Assembly (NCBI GenBank): GCA_938084685.1
Contig: CALKGE010000001.1
Coordinates: forward strand, 558,001-622,000
DNA length: 64,000 nucleotides
Direction: 5' to 3'
DNA from: an uncultured Pirellulaceae bacterium
Lineage (GTDB): Bacteria > Planctomycetota > Planctomycetia > Pirellulales > Pirellulaceae
Numbering within the stretch: position 1 is the stretch's first letter; the number at the start of each line of letters is the position of its first letter. A program made the position numbers and the translations under genes. Of the stretch, positions 9,750 through 17,679 are shown one piece after another. Below the pieces are notes generated by a model that was not told where the DNA came from, made no database searches, and saw only the letters and a list, made by a program, of their open reading frames with translations.

Positions 9750-9774
9750 AAAAGGGTCGCAAAGCAACCCTTTT
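9750..9774 (+). terminator. Possible intrinsic terminator
   Basis: AAAAGGGT (9750-9757) pairs with ACCCTTTT (9767-9774) around a 9-base loop; the T-run forms part of the stem. It may end transcription from the FecR-like gene, about 200 bases downstream of its stop. Confidence 0.4.
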
Positions 9775-9939
9775 CTCAGCCTTGCAATCGGGGTAAAATA
9801 GAGTGGTCGAACTATCAGAGTTTTGACGGCCGGTGGTTTTCCAAGCTAACGAGTTCATTCTCTGGTGATTTGGCCAAGATTGCACAATCTAAGAAGCAAT
9901 GCCGAACGGCTGAGGTCCTGTCAAATGGGCCAGGGCCAG

Positions 9940-9958
9940 AAGCCATGACGGCTTTTTC
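9940..9958 (+). promoter_or_regulatory. Short hairpin with T-run in the hpf leader
   Basis: AAGCC (9940-9944) pairs with GGCTT (9950-9954) and is followed by more T residues. Its place between the likely promoter region and the hpf ribosome binding site would suit an attenuator, but the stem is only 5 pairs. Confidence 0.25.
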
Positions 9959-10010
9959 TTCTCCGACTGGTAAACCGTTTTTGGTTACATTACTCAAAAG
10001 GAGGGTAAGC

Positions 10011-10361
10011 ATGCTAATTGGTATCTCTGCAAGGCACGGTCATATAGGTCACCGCACCCAAGAGCGAATTCAGGGGAAACTCGGCAAACTACTTCGATTT
10101 TATAACCGTTTGACGTCTATCGAAGTGACGGTCGATTTAGAGCATCGAGATAGTCCTGTTGCTGAAATCCGGGCTACTCTTGAACATCACGACGATTTTG
10201 TAGCGACATATACTGCACCAAGTATAGTAGCTGCCGTCATGGGCGCTGAACGGAAATTGGAACAGCAAATAAGACGTTACAAGGACAAGAAGAAAAACAA
10301 ACATCGTTCGCCTCATGGCAAGCGATCGGCGGTGCACGATTTTAGACCTGAGGTGAACTAA
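10011..10361 (+). CDS. hpf: Ribosome hibernation factor, HPF/RaiA family
   Basis: A short-form hibernation factor of 116 residues, which binds the 30S decoding centre and silences or dimerises ribosomes in slow growth. The fold's beta-alpha pattern is readable (LIGISARHG, RIQGKLGKLLRFYNRL, VTVDLEHRDS, AVMGAERKLEQQIRRYKDK), and it ends in a basic tail. The start is fixed by a near-perfect ribosome binding site, AAAGGAGGG, 5 bases before ATG 10011. A frame extension upstream to 9870 is unconserved. It precedes the EIIA-Ntr gene, an order that echoes the proteobacterial rpoN-hpf-ptsN cluster, but rpoN is absent here. Confidence 0.9.
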   Translation: MLIGISARHGHIGHRTQERIQGKLGKLLRFYNRLTSIEVTVDLEHRDSPVAEIRATLEHHDDFVATYTAPSIVAAVMGAERKLEQQIRRYKDKKKNKHRSPHGKRSAVHDFRPEVN

Positions 10362-10790
10362 CCGATTCGATCTTCCCGAAAATGGGATGGGTCGGTAGGT
10401 AGAATAGTAAACCAGCAAAGAATGACGTTTTGCCAGAGATATCATAAGGCAGGCTAGCCCAGCTTACACCAGCTTCGCCAGCTTACAGGGGTCCCGAAAT
10501 AGAAGACGGGGTAGCCCTGATAACTGGCGACATGTCGGGTTATTCAGCCTGGGGCTGATGTCTGAACCAGGAGATACTCAAGGGAAACCTACGGGCGCCC
10601 CGGTTCAGGCATGTAGCGTTGTATCTTCGCTTTGGTTTTGCAAAGATGCCAGATTTCGTTTGGAGTTGTATGAGCACTTCGACGATCGCCTTTCAGGCGT
10701 TTGGCTTCTGGTTGCATTCTTTCTACCGGGTAAATCTGCAGGATTCAGGTTTGATCGATTCGGCGAGAATTATCTAAGGAATCAATCGCA
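10362..10790. other. Intergenic leader between hpf and EIIA-Ntr gene
   Basis: 429 bases. It contains three close copies of CCAGCTT(A/C) (10459-10467, 10469-10477, 10478-10486) and a long-loop inverted repeat CTGAACC / GGTTCAG (10562-10568 with 10602-10608). An open frame from 10558 lacks a ribosome binding site and family resemblance, so I do not call a gene. This may be a structured 5' leader. Confidence 0.4.
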
Positions 10791-11267
10791 ATGAAATTTG
10801 CAGACTTCATGTGTGAATCCGCTATCTGCGTGGATGTTCAGGCAACCGATAAAGTCGGTGTCATTCAGGAACTTGTCGGTTCTTTGGTTTCAGCAGGTCA
10901 GGTCAAAGAAGAAGACCGTGACTCGATTGTCGAAGCAATCATGAAACGCGAAGAGCTGGGAAGTACGGGCATTGGTCGTGGTGTAGCAGTTCCTCACACA
11001 AAGCATTCAAGCGTTGACAGCTTGATTGCAACCGTTGGCGTTAGCGCCGAGGGCGTTGAATTTGATAGTTTAGACGGAGAGCCGGTCCAGCTGTTGTTTT
11101 TGCTGGTATCGCATCCGGATCGTCCGGGTGACCATTTGCGTGCCCTGGAGAATATCTCCCGCCAGCTACGAGACGATATGTTCTGCCGTTTTCTCAAACA
11201 GAGCAAGACGGCCGAGGATATCGCACTGCTGCTGGAAGAAGCGGACAATAATCAGTTTGCATCTTAG
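10791..11267 (+). CDS. ptsN: PTS EIIA-Ntr (PtsN-like) regulatory protein
   Basis: 158 residues of the mannitol/fructose EIIA fold. The phospho-accepting His is His69 in GVAVPHTKH, matching the PtsN position. The tail PVQLLFLLVSHPDRPGDHLRALENIS is typical of this family. EIIA-Ntr proteins take phosphate from NPr/HPr and control processes such as potassium uptake and stress responses rather than sugar import. An AAGGA site precedes the ATG. HPr and enzyme I follow on the same strand, and no EIIB or EIIC gene is in the window, which supports a regulatory role. Confidence 0.9.
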   Translation: MKFADFMCESAICVDVQATDKVGVIQELVGSLVSAGQVKEEDRDSIVEAIMKREELGSTGIGRGVAVPHTKHSSVDSLIATVGVSAEGVEFDSLDGEPVQLLFLLVSHPDRPGDHLRALENISRQLRDDMFCRFLKQSKTAEDIALLLEEADNNQFAS

Positions 11268-11435
11268 CAGCCGCCCTGAGATCGTTCTCTGAATGTTTGC
11301 TCCAGCTCCTGACGCAAGGGGTATGGAGCGAATGCGTTCGTCGCGGACGTAAGACTTTGCCGCGCGTTTTGTATTCAGGTGAAGGTGGCAGGGCACCAGA
11401 TAAGTGAACAGAGATAAAGAGACTTAAATTAGGAC

Positions 11436-11735
11436 ATGAAGGAATCAGAGACGTTGATTATGTCATCGGGCATTCAAACGAAATCGGTAGTTATCTTGAA
11501 TAAAGATGGGTTACATGCCCGGCCGGCCAGTCTGTTTGCGCATATGGCAAATCAGTTTAATTCTCAGATTTCAGTCACTCGAGGTGAGGATTCGGTGGAT
11601 GGTAAGAGCATCCTGTCTATTCTCACTTTAGGAGCGACGCAGGGTGTCCAGTTAACAATTCGGGCAGAAGGTGTGGATGCTGACACGGCAGTGCAAATGC
11701 TGTGTCGACTGGTCGAATCAGGATTTGATGAATAG
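11436..11735 (+). CDS. ptsH: HPr family phosphocarrier protein
   Basis: A small carrier of 91-99 residues that moves phosphate from enzyme I to EIIA. The active His lies in KDGLHARPA (His27 counted from ATG 11436), and the region around the regulatory serine reads VDGKSILSILTL (Ser58), so HPr-kinase-type control remains possible. Two starts compete: ATG 11436 (AGGA only one base away) and ATG 11460, which gives a more usual HPr length. It sits between the EIIA and enzyme I genes. Confidence 0.93.
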   Translation: MKESETLIMSSGIQTKSVVILNKDGLHARPASLFAHMANQFNSQISVTRGEDSVDGKSILSILTLGATQGVQLTIRAEGVDADTAVQMLCRLVESGFDE

Positions 11736-11750
11736 AACGTTGACCCACTT

Positions 11751-11773
11751 ACCGGACTTTATACTCGTCCGGT
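11751..11773 (+). terminator. Terminator-like hairpin after HPr gene
   Basis: ACCGGAC (11751-11757) pairs with GTCCGGT (11767-11773), 16 bases past the HPr stop. The following bases are pyrimidine-rich (TTCCCTCC) rather than a pure T-run, so read-through into the enzyme I gene is likely. Confidence 0.35.
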
Positions 11774-11818
11774 TTCCCTCCTGATTCAACAAACAACCAC
11801 ACCACCAAACCTTCTGCC

Positions 11819-11849
11819 GTTAAGCAGACATCGATTGTCCTTGCTTAAC
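11819..11849. repeat. Inverted repeat GTTAAGCA / TGCTTAAC upstream of ptsI
   Basis: GTTAAGCA (11819-11826) is the exact reverse complement of TGCTTAAC (11842-11849). The right arm lies in a CCTTGCTTAACAGG string that recurs before the PQQ gene at 44749. It could be a protein-binding site or an RNA hairpin in the ptsI leader. Confidence 0.35.
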
Positions 11850-12010
11850 AGGACTAACCGTACATTTTGCTGCAGGACGCATCGACGCCAATTGCAGCTG
11901 CCGACGTTCATTCAGGGTTTCCTGGTTGATGCAGGTCTGGGATCGGAAAGACGAACCTTTCGCCTGTATCAACTGTGAAATGAATGTTTCTGGTCGGCAA
12001 GAGGAATGTG

Positions 12011-13753
12011 ATGCAGATACTTGAGGGTATTGCAGTTTCTCCCGGTGTAGCCATCGGGGAAGTTGTGGTCATCGATAACGAGGGATTTCGTATTCCCACA
12101 CGTTTCGTCACTCGGGATGTGGTGGATGACGAATTGCTGCGCATGCAACATGCTTTCGACAGCGTGGCAGCAGATATCTCGCGTAATCAACAGCGGATCT
12201 CAAATCAGCTTGGCGAGCACTACGGTGCGATCTTTGCCGCACATCTGCAGATGCTTCAGGATCCTACGCTGGTGAATAAAGTCCATTCGATGATTACTGA
12301 CAAGCATCATTCCGCTGAATATGCTGTCTCCAGAACGTTACGCCGTTATGCCAAGATTTTCGAGGACCTGGATGATCATTACATGTCCGAGCGGAAACAT
12401 GATTTCTTTGATTTGGAGAAGAATCTTCTCGGAAAACTGCTTGGACGTCGTCGTGAATCACTCAGTAATATTTCTACCCCCGCCATTGTTGTGGCTCATA
12501 ATCTGACGCCGAGTGAAACGGCCAAACTGGATCCCCGCTTTGTCCTTGGGTTCGCCACTGAAGTTGGAGGTCCAAGTTCTCACACAGCGATTGTCGCCAA
12601 AGGCCTGGAGATTCCAGCCGTGGTAGGGGCCGGGAATTTTCTGACTGAAGTATCGGATGGAGATATGGTCATTGTCGATGGTGACCATGGTCAGATTGTC
12701 CTTAACCCTGATGAGAGGACATTGCATCGTTATCAGCAGGAATTGGAACAACACCGCAGCCTGGCTGCGGAATTATCCGTGTTAAGGGATTTACCTGCGG
12801 AAACTCAGGATGGTGCCCGAATTCAACTGGGTGCCAACATTGAATTTCCGCATGAAGTGAATGCCTGCCGCGAACGCGGAGCCGATGGGATTGGTTTGTA
12901 TCGTACCGAGTTTCTTTATTTGGGAACGGACGAAGAGCCGACTGAAGAGGATCACTACCGTGCCTATGCACATGTGATCCAGTCCATGGGCGACCGTCAG
13001 GTGGTTTTCAGAACACTTGATTTGGGAGCTGACAAACTTGGTCAGCTGCCGCGGCATGAAGAAGAGAATAATCCGTTTTTGGGTGTCCGTAGTATCCGTC
13101 TTTCATTACGTAATCTGGACCTGTTTCGAGTACAGTTGCGAGCATTAATTCGAGCCAGTGCCCTGGGGCCTGTCCGAATCATGTTTCCGATGATCTCGAC
13201 CTTGCAGGAATTACGCCAGGCAAAGATGCTGCTTATCGACACCATGGAAGACCTTATTGAAGACGGATACGAGCTTAAAGAAAAGCTCGAAATAGGAATC
13301 ATGGTCGAGGTGCCATCCGCCGTCATCATGCTTGATAAATTCATCAAAGAAGTGGACTTTATCAGCATTGGTACGAATGACCTCATTCAATACTGTCTGG
13401 CAGTAGATCGTAGCAACAAAGACGTCGTCAACCTGTATCGCGCCAGTGACCCTGCTGTGTTACGGTTGATCCAGTCGACGATTCAACAGGCAACAGGAGC
13501 CGGTGTCCCGGTCAATCTTTGCGGTGAAATGAGTACCTCTCCGAAGTATGTACCGTTGCTGCTGGGGCTGGGACTGCGCTCACTTAGCGTTCCGCCAAGC
13601 TCCGTTCCTGAAATCAAAAAAGTTTGCCGTAGTGTCAGTATTGAACAGTGCGAAGCGATCGCCGCACGGGTGATGCAGCTGGAAAGTGCACTGGAGGTGG
13701 ATGCTTATCTCACCGATCAACTTAGGCAAATCTTCCCGGAACTTCCCATCTGA
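12011..13753 (+). CDS. ptsI: Phosphoenolpyruvate-protein phosphotransferase (PTS enzyme I)
   Basis: 580 residues; it takes phosphate from PEP and passes it to HPr. The phospho-His is His191 in GGPSSHTAI, followed by the PEP-utilising domain with RTEFLY, MVEVPSA, SIGTNDLIQY and the C-terminal catalytic Cys in NLCGEMS. Family length and order are normal. I start at ATG 12011 because an AAGAGGAA ribosome site lies just before it; the frame extends 9 residues upstream. With HPr and EIIA-Ntr it makes a full phosphorelay with no membrane permease nearby. Confidence 0.95.
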   Translation: MQILEGIAVSPGVAIGEVVVIDNEGFRIPTRFVTRDVVDDELLRMQHAFDSVAADISRNQQRISNQLGEHYGAIFAAHLQMLQDPTLVNKVHSMITDKHHSAEYAVSRTLRRYAKIFEDLDDHYMSERKHDFFDLEKNLLGKLLGRRRESLSNISTPAIVVAHNLTPSETAKLDPRFVLGFATEVGGPSSHTAIVAKGLEIPAVVGAGNFLTEVSDGDMVIVDGDHGQIVLNPDERTLHRYQQELEQHRSLAAELSVLRDLPAETQDGARIQLGANIEFPHEVNACRERGADGIGLYRTEFLYLGTDEEPTEEDHYRAYAHVIQSMGDRQVVFRTLDLGADKLGQLPRHEEENNPFLGVRSIRLSLRNLDLFRVQLRALIRASALGPVRIMFPMISTLQELRQAKMLLIDTMEDLIEDGYELKEKLEIGIMVEVPSAVIMLDKFIKEVDFISIGTNDLIQYCLAVDRSNKDVVNLYRASDPAVLRLIQSTIQQATGAGVPVNLCGEMSTSPKYVPLLLGLGLRSLSVPPSSVPEIKKVCRSVSIEQCEAIAARVMQLESALEVDAYLTDQLRQIFPELPI

Positions 13754-13804
13754 CGATGGTAGCGTCCGGCGAAAACAAGCCTGCAACACAACGAAAGAAT
13801 ATTA

Positions 13805-15400
13805 ATGAAAAAAGAAATGGTAATCAATGTGGCTCAACCCGAAGAATGCCGGGTGGCTGTTATCGAAGACGGCCAATTGGAAGAGTTACATGTGGAGCGT
13901 GCCAGTCAGGACAACTATGTCGGTAATATCTACAAGGGAAAGGTGGTCAATCTGGAACCTGGTATTCAGGCCGCCTTTGTCGATTTTGGCGTCGGTCGTA
14001 ATGGCTTTCTGCATATCAGTGATGTGGAACCCCAGTACTATCGCCAGGGGGGCTATGACCCTGATGTACCGGTGGAAGAACAGAATAAAGAACTGGCAGC
14101 ACAACGTCGCCCTCAACGGGGACGAGGTCAAAAACCTCGTTGGAATGGCGGACGACCCCGCGTGAAACCGCCGATTCAGGAAATCTTCAAAAAAGGTGAC
14201 GAAGTCGTCGTTCAGGTCATTAAAGAAGGGATCGGAACGAAAGGACCTACACTTTCAACCTACCTCAGTATCCCCGGTCGCTACCTGGTGCTGATGCCGT
14301 CGCTTGGCCGGATCGGTGTTTCCCGCAAGATCGAAGATGATAAAGCTCGGCGTAAATTACGAGACATCCTGGTGGAAATGGATCCACCGGAAGGACTTGG
14401 ATTTATCGTACGAACAGCTGGGATGGGCAGGAACAAAAAAGAGCTTTCTCGTGACATGGCCTACCTGATTCGGCTCTGGAAAGCTATCGTTCGGCGACTC
14501 AAGAAAACCAGTGCCCCGACAGATATCTACGAAGAAAGTGATATCATCATTCGCACCATTCGCGATACGGTCAGTGGTGAGATAGATGCGATTTATATTG
14601 ACGAGCAGGACGCTTATAAACGCGCCAAGGATTTCCTGGAAATGGTCATGCCCAAGTTCGCAGATCGCCTGCAGTTCTATGACAAGACCCAACCCATTTT
14701 TCACAAGTACAAGCTGGAAGACGAAATTGCTCGGATCTATAAACGTGAAGTCCCCTTGAAGGAAGGTGGTTCCATTGTCATTGATCCAACCGAAGCGCTG
14801 GTGGCGATCGATGTCAACAGCGGGAATTTCCGTAAGTCGGATGCAGACGCCGAAGAGACCGCCTACCAGATGAACCTTCAGGCCGCCAAAGAAATCGCTC
14901 GGCAGCTTCGCCTGCGTGACCTGGGAGGAGTGATCGTCAACGATTTTATTGATATGCGGCGAGAGAAACATCGTCGAGGCGTGGAACGAGCATTGCGTGA
15001 TGCGATGGCGCGCGACCGCGCTCGAACCAAGATCCTGCGTACCAGCCCGTTCGGCCTGATCGAAATGACACGCCAGCGGATTCGTCCGAGTTTGAAACGG
15101 AGCGTGTACGATGATTGTCCCTGCTGTGGTGGACGCGGACTCGTGAAAACTGCCGAGAGTATGGCAATTGAAGTAGTGCGCAAGTTAATGCTGGCTTGCC
15201 GTCGAAAACAGCTTGCCAGAGTGACGGTCCGAGTGCATGAAAGTGTTGCGGCTTATCTGAACAATAAGAAACGTCGCCAGATTATGAAGCTGGAAGAGGA
15301 AGGTGGTATGGTCGTGCAAATCCTGAGTAATGAAGGATTGTACCCGGAACATCTGGAAATGGACTTTCGCAATTCGGATGGAAAGCACGTCAAAGTCTGA
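13805..15400 (+). CDS. rng: Ribonuclease E/G family endoribonuclease
   Basis: 531 residues; cleaves single-stranded RNA in mRNA decay and rRNA maturation. An S1 RNA-binding domain (about 35-150) is followed by the catalytic domain, with metal-binding Asp336 in AIDVNSG and Asp380 in NDFIDM, and a zinc-link CPCC at 438-441. It lacks the long C-terminal degradosome scaffold, so it is RNase G-sized. The S1 domain carries an insertion of roughly 45 residues (75-121) rich in Arg, Gly and Gln (RRPQRGRGQ, RWNGGRPR). It lies just upstream of rplU, as in many bacteria. Confidence 0.93.
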   Translation: MKKEMVINVAQPEECRVAVIEDGQLEELHVERASQDNYVGNIYKGKVVNLEPGIQAAFVDFGVGRNGFLHISDVEPQYYRQGGYDPDVPVEEQNKELAAQRRPQRGRGQKPRWNGGRPRVKPPIQEIFKKGDEVVVQVIKEGIGTKGPTLSTYLSIPGRYLVLMPSLGRIGVSRKIEDDKARRKLRDILVEMDPPEGLGFIVRTAGMGRNKKELSRDMAYLIRLWKAIVRRLKKTSAPTDIYEESDIIIRTIRDTVSGEIDAIYIDEQDAYKRAKDFLEMVMPKFADRLQFYDKTQPIFHKYKLEDEIARIYKREVPLKEGGSIVIDPTEALVAIDVNSGNFRKSDADAEETAYQMNLQAAKEIARQLRLRDLGGVIVNDFIDMRREKHRRGVERALRDAMARDRARTKILRTSPFGLIEMTRQRIRPSLKRSVYDDCPCCGGRGLVKTAESMAIEVVRKLMLACRRKQLARVTVRVHESVAAYLNNKKRRQIMKLEEEGGMVVQILSNEGLYPEHLEMDFRNSDGKHVKV

Positions 15401-15455
15401 TATTGCACTCTTGAACGCTGATGGGGCAACCCCCTCAGGTACTTGACGGAAAGTT

Positions 15456-15480
15456 GAGGGGATTCCCCGGTTAGCCCCTC
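15456..15480 (+). terminator. Hairpin after rng
   Basis: GAGGGG (15456-15461) pairs with CCCCTC (15475-15480), with an inner CCCCGG-rich loop. No T-run follows directly (an AT-rich stretch comes about 20 bases later). It may be a processing or partial termination signal between rng and rplU. Confidence 0.3.
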
Positions 15481-15573
15481 GACGAAGCTCAGATTTTGAG
15501 ATATTTTTAATAGTTCCCCGTGGAGGTGTACGAGCCAACAGGGGGAAGTTTGGCCAGGTAATTTGGCAGGATT

Positions 15574-15599
15574 GCCACAGAGTTCGTTAAAGCTGTGGC
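15574..15599 (+). promoter_or_regulatory. Hairpin in the rplU leader
   Basis: GCCACAG (15574-15580) pairs exactly with CTGTGGC (15593-15599), 57 bases before the rplU start. Ribosomal protein leaders often fold for autogenous control, and L21 leaders are known in other phyla; whether this is one is inference. Confidence 0.3.
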
Positions 15600-15656
15600 T
15601 CCAATATTTCGAAGATTAACAACTGTTAAACGTTTATTCAAAACAGATAAAATACC

Positions 15657-15968
15657 ATGTACGCAATTATCGCCGACGGTGGACGTCAGTACAAAGTGGA
15701 AGAAGGTCAGGAACTGGATATTGATCTGCGAGATGCAGCATCCGGTGACGAAATTACATTTGATCAGGTTTTGGCGGTTTCAGGCGATGACGGCATGAAA
15801 GTCGGTCAGCCTGTTGTGGAAGGTGCTTCCGTGACCGCAGAAGTGCTGGCAGAAGTCAAAGGCGATAAGATCTACGTCCAGAAGTTTCGCCGACGCAAGG
15901 ATTCAAAACGTCGTACCGGACACCGCCAACGATATACTCGCGTTCGCGTCTCCAAGATTTCTGGCTAG
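15657..15968 (+). CDS. rplU: 50S ribosomal protein L21
   Basis: 103 residues matching the L21 family: it begins MYAIIADGGRQYKVEEGQ and carries the C-terminal KFRRRKDSKRRTGHRQ basic block. L21 binds 23S rRNA in the large subunit. In most bacteria rpmA (L27) follows at once, but here a strong terminator follows instead, so L27 must be encoded elsewhere. The ribosome binding site is weak (GATAAAATACC before ATG). Confidence 0.96.
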   Translation: MYAIIADGGRQYKVEEGQELDIDLRDAASGDEITFDQVLAVSGDDGMKVGQPVVEGASVTAEVLAEVKGDKIYVQKFRRRKDSKRRTGHRQRYTRVRVSKISG

Positions 15969-16008
15969 TTTTCTTGCCAGTTCGCCGTTTGTAAGCGACA
16001 GAAAACAG

Positions 16009-16044
16009 AAAAACACCTCCTGACGATCAGGAGGTGTTTTTTAT
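16009..16044 (+). terminator. Strong intrinsic terminator after rplU
   Basis: A perfect 15-base stem (AAAAACACCTCCTGA at 16009-16023 with its complement at 16027-16041), a 3-base loop CGA and a T-run. It works in both directions by symmetry, so it can also end the minus-strand gene that stops at 16109. Confidence 0.9.
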
Positions 16045-16108
16045 GCGCGAATTATATCTCCAAAGGTCCGGCTGACATGCTGCTCGGCTTTCCAGCCCCA
16101 CCGCTTTT

Positions 16109-16588
16109 TTATTGAGGGTGCTCATGGGCGTGCAGTGCCTCATGCTCCTGCTCATCCTCTGGCCGGTTGTCAAAGCCCCGGTCGGCGGTGAACTCAATAT
16201 GATCCAGGAACTTGACGTTGGCACATTCGTCAATCTCATCCGTGTTACAGGCAGCGTAATCCGGGATCAGAAATCGATAAGGTCCGCCTGCTTTGACATC
16301 TAACGGCTGACCATCTTGGGCATATTGAATTAGTCCTCGCTGCAGAACAGCAGCTAAAGGAATGCTGGCGTGGAAGTCATCGAGGCTTCCATGCAGTCCC
16401 AGAAATCCTGTTTCGTCTGATGGCTCACAAAGTGCAACCAGTCCCTGCAGTGTGATAGCCTGTCCGTCCCGGCCATCCATTTGCTCGGAAATGTCGGGGA
16501 CCTGGTATTGTGCGTCTACAGCACCGAAGTCTTCGAACGTCAGTGTCATCTCGCGGGCGACCAGCCCACTGATTCGCAGAGTTGTCAT
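16109..16588 (-). CDS. Molybdopterin-dependent (SuoX-fold) domain protein, probably degenerate
   Basis: 159 residues resembling the sulfite oxidase molybdopterin-binding domain: ITLQGLVALCEP, a slpl-type segment ASIPLAAVLQRGLIQY, GQPLDVKAGGPYRFLIPD and CANVKFLDHIEFT at the end. The usual molybdenum-ligating Cys-x-Gly-Asn block is not where expected; only Cys at ALCEPS and three later cysteines are present. It may bind cofactor differently or have lost it. A His/Glu-rich tail (EQEHEALHAHEHPQ) closes the protein and could bind metal. It lies 13 bases downstream of the CsgG-like gene. Confidence 0.65.
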   Translation of the reverse strand: MTTLRISGLVAREMTLTFEDFGAVDAQYQVPDISEQMDGRDGQAITLQGLVALCEPSDETGFLGLHGSLDDFHASIPLAAVLQRGLIQYAQDGQPLDVKAGGPYRFLIPDYAACNTDEIDECANVKFLDHIEFTADRGFDNRPEDEQEHEALHAHEHPQ

Positions 16589-16601
16589 GAATTCAGATTT
16601 C

Positions 16602-17630
16602 TCAAAACTGTCCGGGTTTCAGGGTGACGATCATGTTCTTTTCGATGTCCACTTCGGCCGTGGGAGCGACAATAATTCGGCACACGGCAATCTTTTCTTT
16701 TACGCTGACAACCTCCAGAGTACAGACAGGGACGGTAACCACGTCGAGTACTTCGCCTGTCAGCGGATCGGAAATCGTCTTTGCAACCTTATGACAGGTT
16801 AACTGGGAACCAACTCGCAGCCCGGCGTTGGAACCAGCATTCAAGTAGACAAACTGCTCGTCGAAATCAGCAACTCGGGCCTCCCACGGGTGAGAGTTGA
16901 TTTTGTGTGTTGTCCGTGCAACTGCCAGCTTGACTGCCTTGGCGACCGCTTTTCCTACTGAGGTATCTTCGATTTGTCCAAAGTTAACATTGAAGTTATT
17001 TATTTCGGTTAGTCGGACCTTTTGATACGCGAACCCCAAGTTGACTCCATTACCTACAGAAGTACCGATAGCCCGGTGCGAGGCAAGGATTTTTCCTGAA
17101 CTCGTTTCGATGACTCGAACGACTACGCCTGCTCGAGCGGTTGTTCGAGTGCTGCCCAGTACGACATCAACTCCGCTTCCACCGAATGCACCGATTCCAA
17201 GTTCGCCCAGACCAATTTGAAACCCCTGGCTGCTTCGCTGATCAACATGCGTCACGACTACTTCAAAAATTAACTGAGCACCGATATGCCGCACAGATTG
17301 AAACATGTTCGCTTCGGCTTCCAGAGCCTGAATATTGAGCCGCTCTACTACCGTAAAGTTTCCCGAATTCACCAGTTCATCGACTACCAGTTCATCAACT
17401 CCAGGGAACCGGAATCCTGGTTGAAACTTAGGCCAGACAGCGACCGTCTTGCGAGGGCCAGTCGGGACCTTGGGTTGGGTTTCGACGACAACTGTGGGGG
17501 TATTCTGACGATTTGGTTTGGGCCGCGTGTACTTGGGTCGGCGTGGTGCCGCATCCAACAACGAAGCGGTGAGGCTGACAAATAACAGAGATAGTCCGAA
17601 CACTGTTAACCTGGTTGAAAATTGTGCCAT
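16602..17630 (-). CDS. CsgG-like secreted/outer-membrane lipoprotein-class protein
   Basis: 342 residues. A signal peptide (LTVFGLSLLFVSLTASLLDAAP) precedes a proline/lysine-rich linker, then a CsgG-type domain (about 50-230: KTVAVWPKF, VDELVNSGNFTVVERLNIQAL, GAQLIFEVVVTHVDQ) and a C-terminal FlgT-like fold (VYLNAGSNAGLRVGSQLTCHK). No lipobox Cys is visible, unlike curli CsgG. CsgG-fold proteins form outer-membrane pores or envelope assemblies. I choose ATG 17630, where the signal peptide begins. It follows the LptD gene by 50 bases on the same strand, consistent with an envelope operon. Confidence 0.72.
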   Translation of the reverse strand: MAQFSTRLTVFGLSLLFVSLTASLLDAAPRRPKYTRPKPNRQNTPTVVVETQPKVPTGPRKTVAVWPKFQPGFRFPGVDELVVDELVNSGNFTVVERLNIQALEAEANMFQSVRHIGAQLIFEVVVTHVDQRSSQGFQIGLGELGIGAFGGSGVDVVLGSTRTTARAGVVVRVIETSSGKILASHRAIGTSVGNGVNLGFAYQKVRLTEINNFNVNFGQIEDTSVGKAVAKAVKLAVARTTHKINSHPWEARVADFDEQFVYLNAGSNAGLRVGSQLTCHKVAKTISDPLTGEVLDVVTVPVCTLEVVSVKEKIAVCRIIVAPTAEVDIEKNMIVTLKPGQF

Positions 17631-17679
17631 GGTTAGTCCTCTGTCTTGGAAACAAACAAAACGCATACCTGCTACAAGT

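Larger units (their letters stand above)
9551..10010. other. Intergenic region and leader upstream of hpf
   Basis: 460 bases without a convincing gene. It holds two hairpins described separately (9750-9774 and 9940-9958). The second ends in a T-run only about 50 bases before the hpf start, so this looks like a transcribed leader. No RNA gene recognised. Confidence 0.45.

Noticed and set aside
10558-10794. Open frame of 78 codons before the EIIA-Ntr gene
   Set aside because: No ribosome binding site, no family resemblance, and it runs into the start of ptsN.
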